Numbered from the stretch's first letter, positions 23,810-32,185 are shown. The stretch: 40,077 bases of DNA from an uncultured Oscillospiraceae bacterium (GCA_910583935.1 CAJTZM010000008.1:1-40077), one strand, 5' to 3'. The notes: generated from the sequence alone by a model not told the origin. Numbers and translations are program-made.

Positions 23810-25234
23810 ATGAGAAAATTTGATACCAAAGTACAGTACCTAAAATATAAAGTCCTGCGGGAGGTGGCGCGCCACGCCTTTGAGGACCGGCTGATGGACG
23901 CCTATATCGATATCCCTTATACCATCGTCCCAGGCAACGAGCCCACTATGCGCTGCTGCGTGTATAAGGAGCGGGCCATTGTCAGCGAGCGGATCCATAT
24001 GGCTATGGGCGGCTATAAGGAAAATCCCAACGTCATCGAGGTCATCGATATTGCCTGCGACGAATGTCCTATGGGCGGCTACGAGGTCACCGAATCCTGC
24101 CGGGGCTGCCTTGCCCACCGGTGCGAGGATGTCTGCCCCCGGGATGCGATCCGGTTTGACGAGCATCAAAGAGCCCATATCGACAAGGAAAAGTGCGTCA
24201 ACTGCGGGCGCTGCGCCAAGGCGTGCCCCTACAGCGCTATCATCAATAAGCGCCGTCCCTGCGAAATCGCCTGTAAGGTGGACGCCATCTCCACCAGTGC
24301 AGAGTCTAAGGCGGCGCAGATTGACAACGGCAAGTGTATTTCCTGCGGAGCCTGCGTGTATATGTGCCCCTGGGGGGCCATCGCGGACAAATCCTTTATT
24401 GTCGATGTGGTAAAGCTTCTCAAGGAAAGCGAAGACAACCAAAAGTATAAGGTCTACGCAGTGGTGGCCCCCTCCATTTCCAGCCAGTTTTCCTACGCTA
24501 AGCTGGGCCAGGTGATCACCGCTATTAAAAAGCTGGGCTTTCACAGCGTGGTAGAGGTTGCGCTGGGCGCAGATATGGTCGCCTATGAGGAGGCGGCGGA
24601 GCTGGCGGAAAAGGGATTTTTGACCAGCTCCTGCTGCCCGGCCTTTGTAGACTACATCCACAAGAAATTCCCCCAGATGGACGGGCATGTTTCCCACAAT
24701 CTTTCGCCGATGGGCGCCATCGGCCGGTACATTAAGGGGGTTGATCCTACGGCGAAGATCGTTTTCATCGGCCCCTGTACTGCTAAGAAGATGGAAATCC
24801 AGAAAGAGGCCGTCTCGCCCTATATCGACAGTGCGCTGACCTTTGAAGAGCTGCAGGCGCTGTTTGACAGCCGAGACATGGAAATTTCCGAGTTTGAGGA
24901 GGATGTGCTGGACAACGCTTCCTATTACGGACGGATCTTTGCCCGTTCCGGCGGTTTGTCCGATGCGGTGGCCCAGGCGCTGAAGGAGCAGAATCTGGAT
25001 TTCGAGGTAAAACCGGTGGAATGCGACGGAATCGAGCAATGCCGGATGGCGCTTTTAAAAGCTTCTAAAAATGTTTTGCCTGGCAATTTTATCGAGGGGA
25101 TGGCCTGTATCGGCGGCTGTATCGGCGGCGCAGGCTGCCTGACTCACGAGGAGAAAAGCAAGTCTGAGGTGGACAAGTATGGCCGGGAGGCCTACGAAAA
25201 AACCATTAGCGACGCGATTGGCCTGTTAAAATAG
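23810..25234 (+). CDS. [FeFe]-hydrogenase catalytic-type (group B-like)
   Basis: 474 residues. An N-terminal cysteine-rich region (C97/100/105/109; C129/132/135/139; C151/155; C176/179/182/186) can bind several Fe-S clusters. The H-cluster domain has TSSCCPAF (C275/C276), GPCTAKKME (C323) and MACIGGC (C433/C437), all as in active enzymes. It probably interconverts protons and H2 with ferredoxin in the cytosol. It is the last gene of the adhE unit, 9 bases after the phosphatase, and a strong terminator follows. The maturases HydE, HydF and HydG are not in this window. Confidence 0.92.
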   Translation: MRKFDTKVQYLKYKVLREVARHAFEDRLMDAYIDIPYTIVPGNEPTMRCCVYKERAIVSERIHMAMGGYKENPNVIEVIDIACDECPMGGYEVTESCRGCLAHRCEDVCPRDAIRFDEHQRAHIDKEKCVNCGRCAKACPYSAIINKRRPCEIACKVDAISTSAESKAAQIDNGKCISCGACVYMCPWGAIADKSFIVDVVKLLKESEDNQKYKVYAVVAPSISSQFSYAKLGQVITAIKKLGFHSVVEVALGADMVAYEEAAELAEKGFLTSSCCPAFVDYIHKKFPQMDGHVSHNLSPMGAIGRYIKGVDPTAKIVFIGPCTAKKMEIQKEAVSPYIDSALTFEELQALFDSRDMEISEFEEDVLDNASYYGRIFARSGGLSDAVAQALKEQNLDFEVKPVECDGIEQCRMALLKASKNVLPGNFIEGMACIGGCIGGAGCLTHEEKSKSEVDKYGREAYEKTISDAIGLLK

Positions 25235-25297
25235 CAGTCGCTGGGTCGCTGAAAAGGACACGTCCGGCAGAAGCACAGACAAACATAGATGCAAAAC

Positions 25298-25338
25298 ACA
25301 AAAAGAGACTTTGCCATTTTTGGCAAGGTCTCTTTTTC
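25298..25338 (+). terminator. Terminator of the adhE-hydrogenase operon
   Basis: Stem AAAAAGAGAC/GTCTCTTTTT enclosing the smaller stem TTGCC/GGCAA, ending in T-run at 25332-25336. Confidence 0.9.
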
Positions 25339-25434
25339 GTGTTCAATGGATGCTTGGACCGTAAAGCGGGAAGGATCCTGCCCATAAGCGCCCCCTACGC
25401 AAACCTCTTGATGGCCTAATACCCAAAACGCCGG

Positions 25435-25761
25435 TTACAAGGAGGAAGAGGAAATGCCGATTTCCTGCAGAATCGCCTCAATTCTGCGCCAGGACGAAAC
25501 CGCCTGCTGAAGTGCTTCCTTTCCCTTATCGGATATTTTGTAGTATTTCCGCGGGGGACCATGGGAGATTTCGCCGCTGGTATACAGCCGGGTCAAGCCC
25601 TCCTTGTGAAGTCTTCGCAGAATCGCATATAAGGTGCTCTCCTCTGTGTCGGGAAAAAACCCTTGCAGGATTTTTATAATGTCATAGCCATACCGGTCTT
25701 TCTCTTTTAACAGCTGCAAAATGCAGATATTTAAAATGCCGCGTTTTAGCTGTGCATCCAT
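25435..25761 (-). CDS. PadR-family transcriptional regulator
   Basis: 108 residues, the size of short PadR proteins. MDAQLKRGILNICILQLLKEKDRYGY begins the winged HTH (shown here in part), with the wing segment STLYAILRRLHKEGL and PPRKYYKIS. The ATG at 25761 is chosen (AAGGGG, 8 bases) over an in-frame GTG at 25770. It is the second gene of a pair with a membrane protein whose end it nearly overlaps. In such pairs the PadR protein usually represses its own operon. Confidence 0.92.
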   Translation of the reverse strand: MDAQLKRGILNICILQLLKEKDRYGYDIIKILQGFFPDTEESTLYAILRRLHKEGLTRLYTSGEISHGPPRKYYKISDKGKEALQQAVSSWRRIEAILQEIGISSSSL

Positions 25762-25766
25762 CGGCG

Positions 25767-26558
25767 TCACCCCTTTGCGTTTCTTTTTAAAAAGCAGAAG
25801 ACAGCTCCCAGCAAAATCGTCTCTGCGTAAATGCCTGCGCTGCCCCAGAATAGCCGGGAGATTTCGGCCGGGTCATGATAGAGCATTTGCAGCTGGTTGG
25901 AGAGAAAAAACAGGAGGGTCAGAATGGCGGACAGATGGAAAAGAAGCAAAAACCCGTTTTGCCGGTCAAGGGGAAGGATTTTTGCGGCAAAATAGAAGCT
26001 TGCCGCAAAAACGGCCAACAGCATCACGGCAACGCCAAAGCCGCAGAGTGGTCCGGCGTGAGGGCCGGTAAGCCTTGGAAGAAAAAACAGCTCCAATAGG
26101 AAAAGAAGGATCGCCAAAAGAGCCGCCGGCAAATGGTTTCGCAGGGATCCGCCTTTCCAGGTTCCTTTGAGCAGAAGACTTCCGGCAAAGAAATACAAAA
26201 AATTTGTCCCCATGGCAAAGAATGCGTAATACCATCCGTTTTTATTGCAGATATGCAAAAAAAACAGGTTTAGGAAAAAATGGGCTGCCGTCAGAAAAAG
26301 GATCTGCAAAAATCTGTTGTGGAAAAACAAAGAGATTCCGTTGGGAAGGCCGGATTCGGCAAGCAGGTTTTGAATAATCCGTTTGGGCTCCCCAAATCCG
26401 GCGCATATATCCTCATCCTTTTTTCCCTGCAGTACCTCGGCCTCAAACCAGCTTTCATAATCGCTTTGGATCCCGGCGGCCTCCTCATCGCAAAAATAAA
26501 GGGATGTATAAAACTGTAGCTTTTCCATAAAAGCCTTTTTTGAACGCGGCTTAGACAT
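25767..26558 (-). CDS. PadR-associated membrane protein (DUF1700-like)
   Basis: 263 residues. A soluble N-terminal segment of about 80 residues, rich in short helices and including a DICAGFGEPKRI stretch typical of DUF1700-type partners, precedes six or so hydrophobic segments (about 80-255). No enzymatic motif is visible. It is translated before the PadR gene, which is the reverse of the more common order. Its role is unknown, possibly envelope stress or resistance. Confidence 0.72.
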   Translation of the reverse strand: MSKPRSKKAFMEKLQFYTSLYFCDEEAAGIQSDYESWFEAEVLQGKKDEDICAGFGEPKRIIQNLLAESGLPNGISLFFHNRFLQILFLTAAHFFLNLFFLHICNKNGWYYAFFAMGTNFLYFFAGSLLLKGTWKGGSLRNHLPAALLAILLFLLELFFLPRLTGPHAGPLCGFGVAVMLLAVFAASFYFAAKILPLDRQNGFLLLFHLSAILTLLFFLSNQLQMLYHDPAEISRLFWGSAGIYAETILLGAVFCFLKRNAKG

Positions 26559-26602
26559 GTTCTTTCCTCCTAACTACTGTTTAATAATCACTAGCTGATC
26601 TT

Positions 26603-26631
26603 ATCATAAGAAAAATAGGATAGAAAGTCAA
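26603..26631 (-). promoter_or_regulatory. Promoter of the membrane protein/PadR pair
   Basis: Minus strand TTGACT (26626-26631), 17 bases, TATGAT (26603-26608). Confidence 0.75.
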
Positions 26632-26681
26632 GTCATTTAAAAAAACGCAAAAGACTTCCGGGATTAGGGAAAAGACGAGAG

Positions 26682-27434
26682 CTATTCCTCCAGCAGCTGG
26701 CAGAGCATTTTTTCCGGCGCATTGAGAAATTGCCTGGTTATCCTAAAATGTTCCGTCTGCTGGTAGGGCACCGACTGAATGCCCGCATTGGACAGCTGGA
26801 AAATTTCCGCGCCGGGAAAGGTCATTAAAATCGGAGAATGGGTGGCGATGATCAGCTGGGAATCTGCGGCAACCAGCCGCTGGATCTGGCAGAGCAGCGC
26901 CATCAGTCCCATGGGGGAAAGTGCGGATTCGGGCTCGTCAAGAATATACAGTCCGTTGCCGCCAAAACGATTTTTAATCAGAGATAAAAAGCTTTCCCCG
27001 TGGGACCGCCGATGCAGGGAGACGCCGCCGTAGCTGTCTGCCAGCCTGCTGCCGAGAGAGGATCCCTCGTCCATCCGGTCAATATCCGAGGCCAGATTGT
27101 AAAAGCTTTCGGCCCGCAGAAAAAAGCCGTCCCGACGGCGGGTCGGGCCCTTGACCACCGTCAGATAGCGGTGCAGCTCTGAATGGGAATCGGCGGTGGA
27201 AAAGCGAAAGTTGATTGTCCCGCCCTCCGGATTAAAGCCCATGGCAACGGCCAGCGCTTCGATTAATGTGGATTTGCCGGCGCCGTTTTCTCCCACCAGA
27301 AAGCTTACCTGCTGGGTAAATACAAGGCTGTTGTTTTCCAGATAGCGTACCGCCGGCAGCGCAGCAAGGTAGCCATCCTGCGGAATTTTTTTGGAAATTT
27401 TCATTTCCCGCACATATAATTGCCGAAACGTCAT
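26682..27434 (-). CDS. AAA-family ATPase (ABC/SMC-like, soluble)
   Basis: 250 residues. Walker A GENGAGKST lies near residue 50, a Q-loop region follows, and Walker B is in YILDEPESALSP with the D-loop; THSPILM supplies the switch His. The type resembles AAA_21/RecF-like ATPases that occur alone or with nucleases. The ATG at 27434 has AAAAGGAG 7 bases upstream. A longer open frame to 27926 exists only because it runs antisense through spoIIID. No membrane or nuclease partner is adjacent. Function unknown. Confidence 0.85.
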   Translation of the reverse strand: MTFRQLYVREMKISKKIPQDGYLAALPAVRYLENNSLVFTQQVSFLVGENGAGKSTLIEALAVAMGFNPEGGTINFRFSTADSHSELHRYLTVVKGPTRRRDGFFLRAESFYNLASDIDRMDEGSSLGSRLADSYGGVSLHRRSHGESFLSLIKNRFGGNGLYILDEPESALSPMGLMALLCQIQRLVAADSQLIIATHSPILMTFPGAEIFQLSNAGIQSVPYQQTEHFRITRQFLNAPEKMLCQLLEE

Positions 27435-27523
27435 ATGAAATCTCCTTTTCGCCTGTTCCTCTTTTATCATCATAGCCAAAAGGGCGATTAGCCGAAAGGG
27501 CAGGACGAAAAATGCCGTCCGGC

Positions 27524-27553
27524 GCATAAACCCGCCAAAGTTCTGCATATGAT
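27524..27553 (+). promoter_or_regulatory. Candidate sigma-E-type promoter of spoIIID
   Basis: GCATAAA (27524-27530), 15 bases, CATATGAT (27546-27553), close to the mother-cell sigma-E pattern. Sigma-E control of spoIIID is known in Bacillus; here it is inferred. Confidence 0.45.
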
Positions 27554-27609
27554 GTGGCAAGACGGGTTCCCATGATTTGGGGAGCCGTATCTGCAGGGAG
27601 GGATTGGAT

Positions 27610-27864
27610 TTGAAAGGGTTGCCGGAGGAACGTGCGGTTTCACTGGGGTTGTATATGATAGAGAACAACGCCACCGTGCGCAGCGCTGCAAAAGCATTTA
27701 GTATCAGTAAGAGCACGGTGCATAAAGATGTATCGGAAAGACTGAAAAAAGTAAACCCCAAGCTGTACCGGCAGGTTAAGAAATTGATGGATACCAATAA
27801 ACAGGAGCGGCATATCCGCGGCGGTATGGCCACGAAGAAAAAGTATGCCCAGGAAAAAAGATAA
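27610..27864 (+). CDS. spoIIID: Sporulation regulator SpoIIID
   Basis: 84 residues, the size of SpoIIID. The HTH VRSAAKAFSISKSTVHKDV (about 22-40) and the C-terminal RHIRGGMATKKKY are diagnostic. It is a mother-cell DNA-binding protein that tunes sigma-E and sigma-K genes. The TTG start at 27610 is preferred because GGGAGGGA lies 6 bases upstream; nearby TTG codons at 27604 and 27577 are badly placed. A spoIIQ-like gene lies a kilobase away, a linkage also known in other clostridia. Confidence 0.94.
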   Translation: MKGLPEERAVSLGLYMIENNATVRSAAKAFSISKSTVHKDVSERLKKVNPKLYRQVKKLMDTNKQERHIRGGMATKKKYAQEKR

Positions 27865-27895
27865 AGCTTTGTCCGAGCCTGGCCGATTGGGGCGG

Positions 27896-27943
27896 ACACG
27901 GGAAAAACAGCCTGCGCTGAACGCAAGGCTGTTTTTCCCGTGT
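27896..27943. terminator. Long bidirectional hairpin between spoIIID and yitT
   Basis: 17-bp perfect arms beginning ACACGGGAAAAACAGCC (27896-27912) pair with 27927-27943, and inner TGCG/CGCA extends the stem. U-tracts are inside the arms on both strands, so it can terminate in both directions. Confidence 0.8.
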
Positions 27944-27953
27944 ATGTAAAAGT

Positions 27954-28823
27954 CTAACGGTAATCCCTGCTTAAAGAAAATCCCCGGCCCCGGACCTCCT
28001 TAACGGCTCCCACGATCAAAAAGGCCGCCGGATCGATTTCGTTGACCAACCGGGTCAGGCGAGGAAGCTCCCGGTTGGATACCACCGAAAGGATCATCGG
28101 CAGTTCTGTCCGGCAGTAGCCGGTTTGCGCCTGAATCAGCGTAGAGCCGCGGTCCAGCTGATGGATAATCTGCTCATTGATCTGCTCGTATTTTTCGCTG
28201 ATGATTTTCACCTGCATCCGGGATTGGCCCATCAGCAGCACCTTGTCCAGCACCAGCGTATAAATCAACACCAGCAGAATGCCATACAAAATCTCCTCCT
28301 TATTGGAAAAGGACATTTGTAAAAGCAGAATGGTAAAATCAAAGGCATACATGGTCGCTGAAATAGGTAGACCCAGCTTTTTGTTTAAAACCAGCGGAGG
28401 AATGTCCATGCCGCCGCTGGAGGCCCCCATCTGAATGATAATGCCGATGGCAAAGCCGATCATTAGGCCGGCGTATATGGCGCAGAGCAGCCGATCCTCC
28501 GTGATCTGGGACAATGCCGGAAATCTTTGAAAAATCCCCAGAATGAAAGGGTAGAAAAAGGTAGTGACCAGGGTGGTCAATGCGAGCTTTTTCCCCAAAA
28601 CCCAAAAGCCCAGCAGGAACATGGCGACGTTAAAAAGCGAAACAAAAACCGTCACCGGCAGGCCAAACTGATGAAAGAAAAATAAAGCCAGGCCGGTGGT
28701 CCCTCCGGTAATCAGCCCTGAAGGGAGGATAAACATGGTGACCGCCAAAGCGTAAAGGGCGTTTCCCAAAAGGATCAGCATCAGATTGAAAAGATTTTTT
28801 GTAATAGGATGGGAGTGATTCAT
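27954..28823 (-). CDS. YitT/DUF2179-family membrane protein
   Basis: 289 residues. The N-terminal half has five to six hydrophobic helices with GLITGGTTGLAL and the conserved SSGGMDIP. The C-terminal cytoplasmic part is the DUF2179 domain (YCRTELPMILSVVSNREL...AAFLIVGAVKEVRGRGF). The family is widespread in Firmicutes; the transported substrate is not established. ATG 28823 follows AAAGGAAG. Confidence 0.9.
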   Translation of the reverse strand: MNHSHPITKNLFNLMLILLGNALYALAVTMFILPSGLITGGTTGLALFFFHQFGLPVTVFVSLFNVAMFLLGFWVLGKKLALTTLVTTFFYPFILGIFQRFPALSQITEDRLLCAIYAGLMIGFAIGIIIQMGASSGGMDIPPLVLNKKLGLPISATMYAFDFTILLLQMSFSNKEEILYGILLVLIYTLVLDKVLLMGQSRMQVKIISEKYEQINEQIIHQLDRGSTLIQAQTGYCRTELPMILSVVSNRELPRLTRLVNEIDPAAFLIVGAVKEVRGRGFSLSRDYR

Positions 28824-28908
28824 AGTCAGCTTCCTTTCTCTGGATAGTTTCGCGCATGAGAATTGTTGGAGCCTATGCCCGTATTATCATAGTACACGGT
28901 TAAAGGAC

Positions 28909-28950
28909 AAAAGAAAAAAGCAGACTGTTTTTGGTCTGCTTTTTTCTTTT
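28909..28950 (-). terminator. Terminator downstream of the spoIIQ-like gene
   Basis: Perfect 15-bp stem AAGAAAAAAGCAGAC/GTCTGCTTTTTTCTT (28911-28925 with 28934-28948). It is placed to end the minus-strand transcript about 110 bases after the stop codon. The bases 28951-29059 contain no gene. Confidence 0.8.
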
Positions 28951-29059
28951 ACCAAAAGGCGTCCGCCCATTTTTTAAAAATCCCTCGACTTTTCCGTCAT
29001 TTTAGCGGCAAACGCCGCCATGCTTTTATGCTAACAGGATAGAGAAGGGATGTCAAGCC

Positions 29060-29821
29060 TTAATCCGCCGAATTGTAAAATCCCATACGGTCTAAGGGGT
29101 CTACTCGAACGCCGTCTTCAAACAGCTCAAAATGCAGATGGGTCTGTAAGGCCGTCTCCGCCAGATTGGTATCTCCTACCTGGCCGATTTCGTCAGCAAT
29201 GGACACGGCTTGTCCCTCCACCACCGAAAGCTCCTGCTGAAGCCCGCAGTAGCGGCTGATCAGGTCATCGCCGTGGGTAATCTCCACAACGGTCCCCCAC
29301 ATGGGATCGTCCTTCACCAAAGAGACCACGCCGTCTGCTACCGCCCGGACAGGGGAACCCATTTCCGCCTTTATATCAATGCCGTTGTGAGTATGCCATT
29401 TGTCCAGGGTTTCATCCTTGACCAGCTCTGTTCCGGAAAACAGATTAAAAACCGTGTCTTCAACGGGGAGCAGAAAGGAAGAAACGCCTAAGCTGGGAGA
29501 AATGGTATCCTGCACGGAACTTTCGGAGGCTTTGGAGGAGACGGCGGGTGCCGACGAGGAGACAGCCGCACTGGAGGAGGAAGAGGACGGCCGGGATATA
29601 TTGGAGACCTCCTGCTGTACCTTTTGCTCCTTTTGACTGACGGGATTCTGCAGCGCCGGAGTGGATACCGCCGGCGGTTCTGTGGAAAAAGAGTCGATTG
29701 TCTTGTCCACAATGACCCAGGCGGCAGCGCCTGCGCCTAACACGCAAACCGCTAAAGCGGTGTAGAAGCCTTTCCCCAGAAGGAACTTTCCCACGGGGGT
29801 TTCGGAAAAAGATTTTTTCAT
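29060..29821 (-). CDS. spoIIQ: SpoIIQ-type M23/LytM peptidase domain protein
   Basis: 253 residues. A short cytosolic N-terminus and a single membrane helix (about 18-39) are followed by a Ser/Ala-rich linker (about 76-105) and a LytM domain (about 115-250). Zinc-binding HNGID (H145, D149) and HLHFE (H228, H230) are both present, so the peptidase site appears intact, as in several clostridial SpoIIQ and unlike Bacillus SpoIIQ. The location one gene from spoIIID supports SpoIIQ, which forms the forespore side of the channel across the septum. Alternative: another M23 cell-wall hydrolase. Confidence 0.82.
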   Translation of the reverse strand: MKKSFSETPVGKFLLGKGFYTALAVCVLGAGAAAWVIVDKTIDSFSTEPPAVSTPALQNPVSQKEQKVQQEVSNISRPSSSSSSAAVSSSAPAVSSKASESSVQDTISPSLGVSSFLLPVEDTVFNLFSGTELVKDETLDKWHTHNGIDIKAEMGSPVRAVADGVVSLVKDDPMWGTVVEITHGDDLISRYCGLQQELSVVEGQAVSIADEIGQVGDTNLAETALQTHLHFELFEDGVRVDPLDRMGFYNSAD

Positions 29822-29859
29822 AGGATTTCCCTCAATTCATACAAAAATTTCTGGTACCA

Positions 29860-29890
29860 AAAGTATGGCTGTTCAACCGGCGATTTATGC
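29860..29890 (-). promoter_or_regulatory. Candidate sporulation promoter of the spoIIQ-like gene
   Basis: Minus strand GCATAAA (29884-29890), 16 bases, CATACTTT (29860-29867). The same -35-like heptamer occurs before spoIIID. Sigma-F or sigma-E use cannot be told apart by eye. Confidence 0.35.
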
Positions 29891-30023
29891 ACAGGATTTT
29901 TGTAAGAATAAAAGGAGGAGAAAAAACGTATGGATTTTGGCTCCCGAAAACGGTAAATACATAAATTCGTCTAAGGCAGGGAAAATAGCAGTACATGATT
30001 TTTTAAAGGAAAGGATGATCAAA

Positions 30024-30461
30024 ATGTCTCCTACACCGCAGGAATACAATAAAATGAGCCAAAAGGCGGCGCCGAATTCCAAGCTTTTTCGGAATATGCT
30101 GGTAGCCTTTTTAATCGGTGGACTGATCTGTACCATCGGACAGGGGGTCATGGAGTGGATGCAGTCACTGGGGCTGGAGCAGAAGGACTGCGGAGCCGTC
30201 ACCTCGATTTCGCTGATCTTTTTAAGTGCCCTGCTCACCGGCCTTAACTGCTATGACAACATCGCCAAGCATGCCGGAGCCGGTACCCTGGTTCCCATCA
30301 CCGGCTTTGCCAACGCCATGGTTAGTCCGGCGCTGGAATTTAAGCGGGAGGGAATGATTCTGGGGGTGGGAGCCAAGATGTTTTCCATCGCGGGCCCTGT
30401 AATCCTTTATGGAAGCGCCGCTTCGGTGCTCTACGGCCTGGTCCTGGCCATCTTTGGTTAA
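30024..30461 (+). CDS. spoVAC: Stage V sporulation protein AC
   Basis: 145 residues. Integral membrane protein of the SpoVA channel that moves dipicolinic acid into and out of spores. The conserved KLFRNMLVAFLIGGLICTIGQG and the GAGTLVPITGFANAMVSPA block are visible. ATG 30024 has AAAGGA 8 bases upstream; ATG 30015 is a close alternative. The frame is open back to 29865 but no good start lies there. It heads a spoVAC-AD-AE operon. Confidence 0.93.
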   Translation: MSPTPQEYNKMSQKAAPNSKLFRNMLVAFLIGGLICTIGQGVMEWMQSLGLEQKDCGAVTSISLIFLSALLTGLNCYDNIAKHAGAGTLVPITGFANAMVSPALEFKREGMILGVGAKMFSIAGPVILYGSAASVLYGLVLAIFG

Positions 30462-30474
30462 AGGAGGATGGATG

Positions 30475-31506
30475 ATGGCAGTAAAAACCGGTAAATATAC
30501 CTACCTTTTGGAGAATACGCCCTCGGTGCTGTCCTTTGGGTCAGTAGGTTCAAAGAAAGAATCAGAGGGGCCGTTGGGCCAGTACTTCGATGTTATTAAC
30601 CCCGACTCGACCTTTGGGGAGAGCAGCTGGGAAAAGGCCGAAAGCAAAATGGTGCAGATTAGCGTCGGTCAGGCTCTGTCCAAAGGGAATTTCGAGGCAG
30701 ACCAGATTGACATGGCCTTTGCCGGCGATTTGTTGAACCAATGTATCGGCTCGGTGTACGGCCTGCGGGATCTGGGCATCCCCTTTGTGGGGCTGTACGG
30801 CGCCTGCTCCACCATGGCCGAATCGCTGGCGCTGTCCGCCTTATTTGTGGATACCGCCATTGCCAAAAAGGCGCTGGCGGTTACCTCCTCCCACTTTTGC
30901 TCGGCGGAGCGGCAGTTTCGCTTTCCGCTGGAATACGGCGGACAGCGTCCGCCTACCGCCCAGTGGACAGTAACCGGGTCAGGCGCCTGCGTCGTCGGAG
31001 AGTCGGGAGCCGCGCCCTATATCCGGGCGGTAACCATCGGCTGTATTGAAGATTTGGGCATCAAAGACGCCAACAATATGGGCGCGGCCATGGCGCCCGC
31101 CGCGGCTAAGACCATTACCCGCTACCTGACGGATACCCATACCCGCCCGGAGGACTACGATATGATTTTGACCGGCGACCTGGGGCAGGTGGGCTCCGCC
31201 TTGCTGGAGCAGCTTTTGGAGCAGGAAAAAATCCACCTGCAGGGGCGGCATCAGGACTGCGGGCTTTTGATTTACGACCGGCAGCAGCAGGATGTGCATG
31301 CCGGCGGTTCCGGCTGCGGCTGCGCCGCTTCGGTGCTGTGCTCCTTCATCCTGCCTAAAATCCGAAAAGGAACTTTGGGCGACGTGCTGTTTGTGGCTAC
31401 CGGCGCGCTGATGAGCCCTACTTCCAGTATGCAGGGGGAAAGCATTCCTGGCATTGCCCATCTGGTGCATCTATCCTCCAGCCGCCGCCGCAAGGGGGTG
31501 GAATAA
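30475..31506 (+). CDS. spoVAD: Stage V sporulation protein AD
   Basis: 343 residues, thiolase-like fold without thiolase catalysis in the family. Seen: the typical N-terminal NTPSVLSFGSVGSKKESEGPL region and LYGACSTMAESL. SpoVAD binds dipicolinic acid at the spore inner membrane. ATG 30475 (second of two adjacent ATGs) has AAAGGAGG 6 bases upstream. The spoVAE start overlaps its stop by one base. Confidence 0.94.
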   Translation: MAVKTGKYTYLLENTPSVLSFGSVGSKKESEGPLGQYFDVINPDSTFGESSWEKAESKMVQISVGQALSKGNFEADQIDMAFAGDLLNQCIGSVYGLRDLGIPFVGLYGACSTMAESLALSALFVDTAIAKKALAVTSSHFCSAERQFRFPLEYGGQRPPTAQWTVTGSGACVVGESGAAPYIRAVTIGCIEDLGIKDANNMGAAMAPAAAKTITRYLTDTHTRPEDYDMILTGDLGQVGSALLEQLLEQEKIHLQGRHQDCGLLIYDRQQQDVHAGGSGCGCAASVLCSFILPKIRKGTLGDVLFVATGALMSPTSSMQGESIPGIAHLVHLSSSRRRKGVE

Positions 31507-31874
31507 TGGAGCTTTTGATCAGCTTAGGCAAAGCGTTTCTCGTCGGCGGGGCCTTTTGTGCCGTCGGCCAGGTTTTTATCGACAAAACCAAGCTGACGCC
31601 GGCGCGGATCCTGGTAGGCTATGTGGTGCTGGGGGTGCTTTTGTCCGCCCTGGGATTGTACCAGCCTATTGTGGACTTTGCCGGCGCGGGCGCTACCGTA
31701 CCGCTGACCGGGTTTGGACATCTTTTGGCCATCGGCGTAAAGGAGGCCGTCGCCCAAAAGGGCCTTTTGGGTGCGCTCACCGGCGGGCTGACCGCATCGG
31801 CTGCGGGGATTACTGCCGCGATGGTCTTCGGCCTTTTGGTAGCACTTCTTTTTAAACCGGGAGACAAATCCTAA
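31506..31874 (+). CDS. spoVAE: Stage V sporulation protein AE (AEb type)
   Basis: 122 residues with about four membrane segments and the SpoVAC/AE-type loop DFAGAGATVPLTGFGHLLAIG. It starts on the last base of the spoVAD stop (TAATG overlap), so it is translationally coupled. Together the three genes form the minimal clostridial spoVA operon. Confidence 0.93.
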   Translation: MELLISLGKAFLVGGAFCAVGQVFIDKTKLTPARILVGYVVLGVLLSALGLYQPIVDFAGAGATVPLTGFGHLLAIGVKEAVAQKGLLGALTGGLTASAAGITAAMVFGLLVALLFKPGDKS

Positions 31875-31907
31875 AACAAAAAGCCGGACACATTTTGTGT
31901 CCGGCTA
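31875..31907 (-). terminator. rpsT terminator (between convergent genes)
   Basis: Stem AGCCGGACAC/GTGTCCGGCT (31882-31891 with 31897-31906), followed by TTTTTGTTTT on the minus strand. It may also slow the spoVA transcript on plus, though the T-run there is poor. Confidence 0.82.
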
Positions 31908-31921
31908 AGATTTGCAGCAAT

Positions 31922-32185
31922 TTAGGCATTGGCCTGATTTAAGCGCAAAACCAGCTTGGATTTCTTTCTGGAAGCGGTATTTTTCTTCAAAATACCCTTG
32001 GCGCAGGCTTGGTCGATTTTTTTCACCGCCAGCTTCACGGCCTCGTTTTTATCCGCCGCGTTGGATTCAATCGCAGCATCCGCTTTTTTCAAAACGGTTT
32101 TCAGATTGGTTTTAAGCCGCTTGTTCTGCTCGGTCTTCGCCTGGTTGACCAGGATTCTTTTTTTCGCAGATTTAATATTTGCCAA
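31922..32185 (-). CDS. rpsT: 30S ribosomal protein S20
   Basis: 87 residues, the normal length. ANIKSAKKRI at the start and the Lys-rich helical body (KTNLKTVLKKADAA, KNTASRKKSKL) are S20. It initiates at TTG 32185 with AAGGAGGTG 6 bases upstream; the open frame continues to 32206 but that codon lies before the Shine-Dalgarno. A weak start codon on S20 is known in E. coli too. Divergent from gpr, as in many Firmicutes. Confidence 0.96.
   Translation of the reverse strand: MANIKSAKKRILVNQAKTEQNKRLKTNLKTVLKKADAAIESNAADKNEAVKLAVKKIDQACAKGILKKNTASRKKSKLVLRLNQANA

Noticed and set aside
27435..27926. N-terminal extension of the AAA ATPase to 414 residues
   Set aside because: The extension lies antisense to spoIIID and its start region; ATG 27434 has an excellent Shine-Dalgarno.
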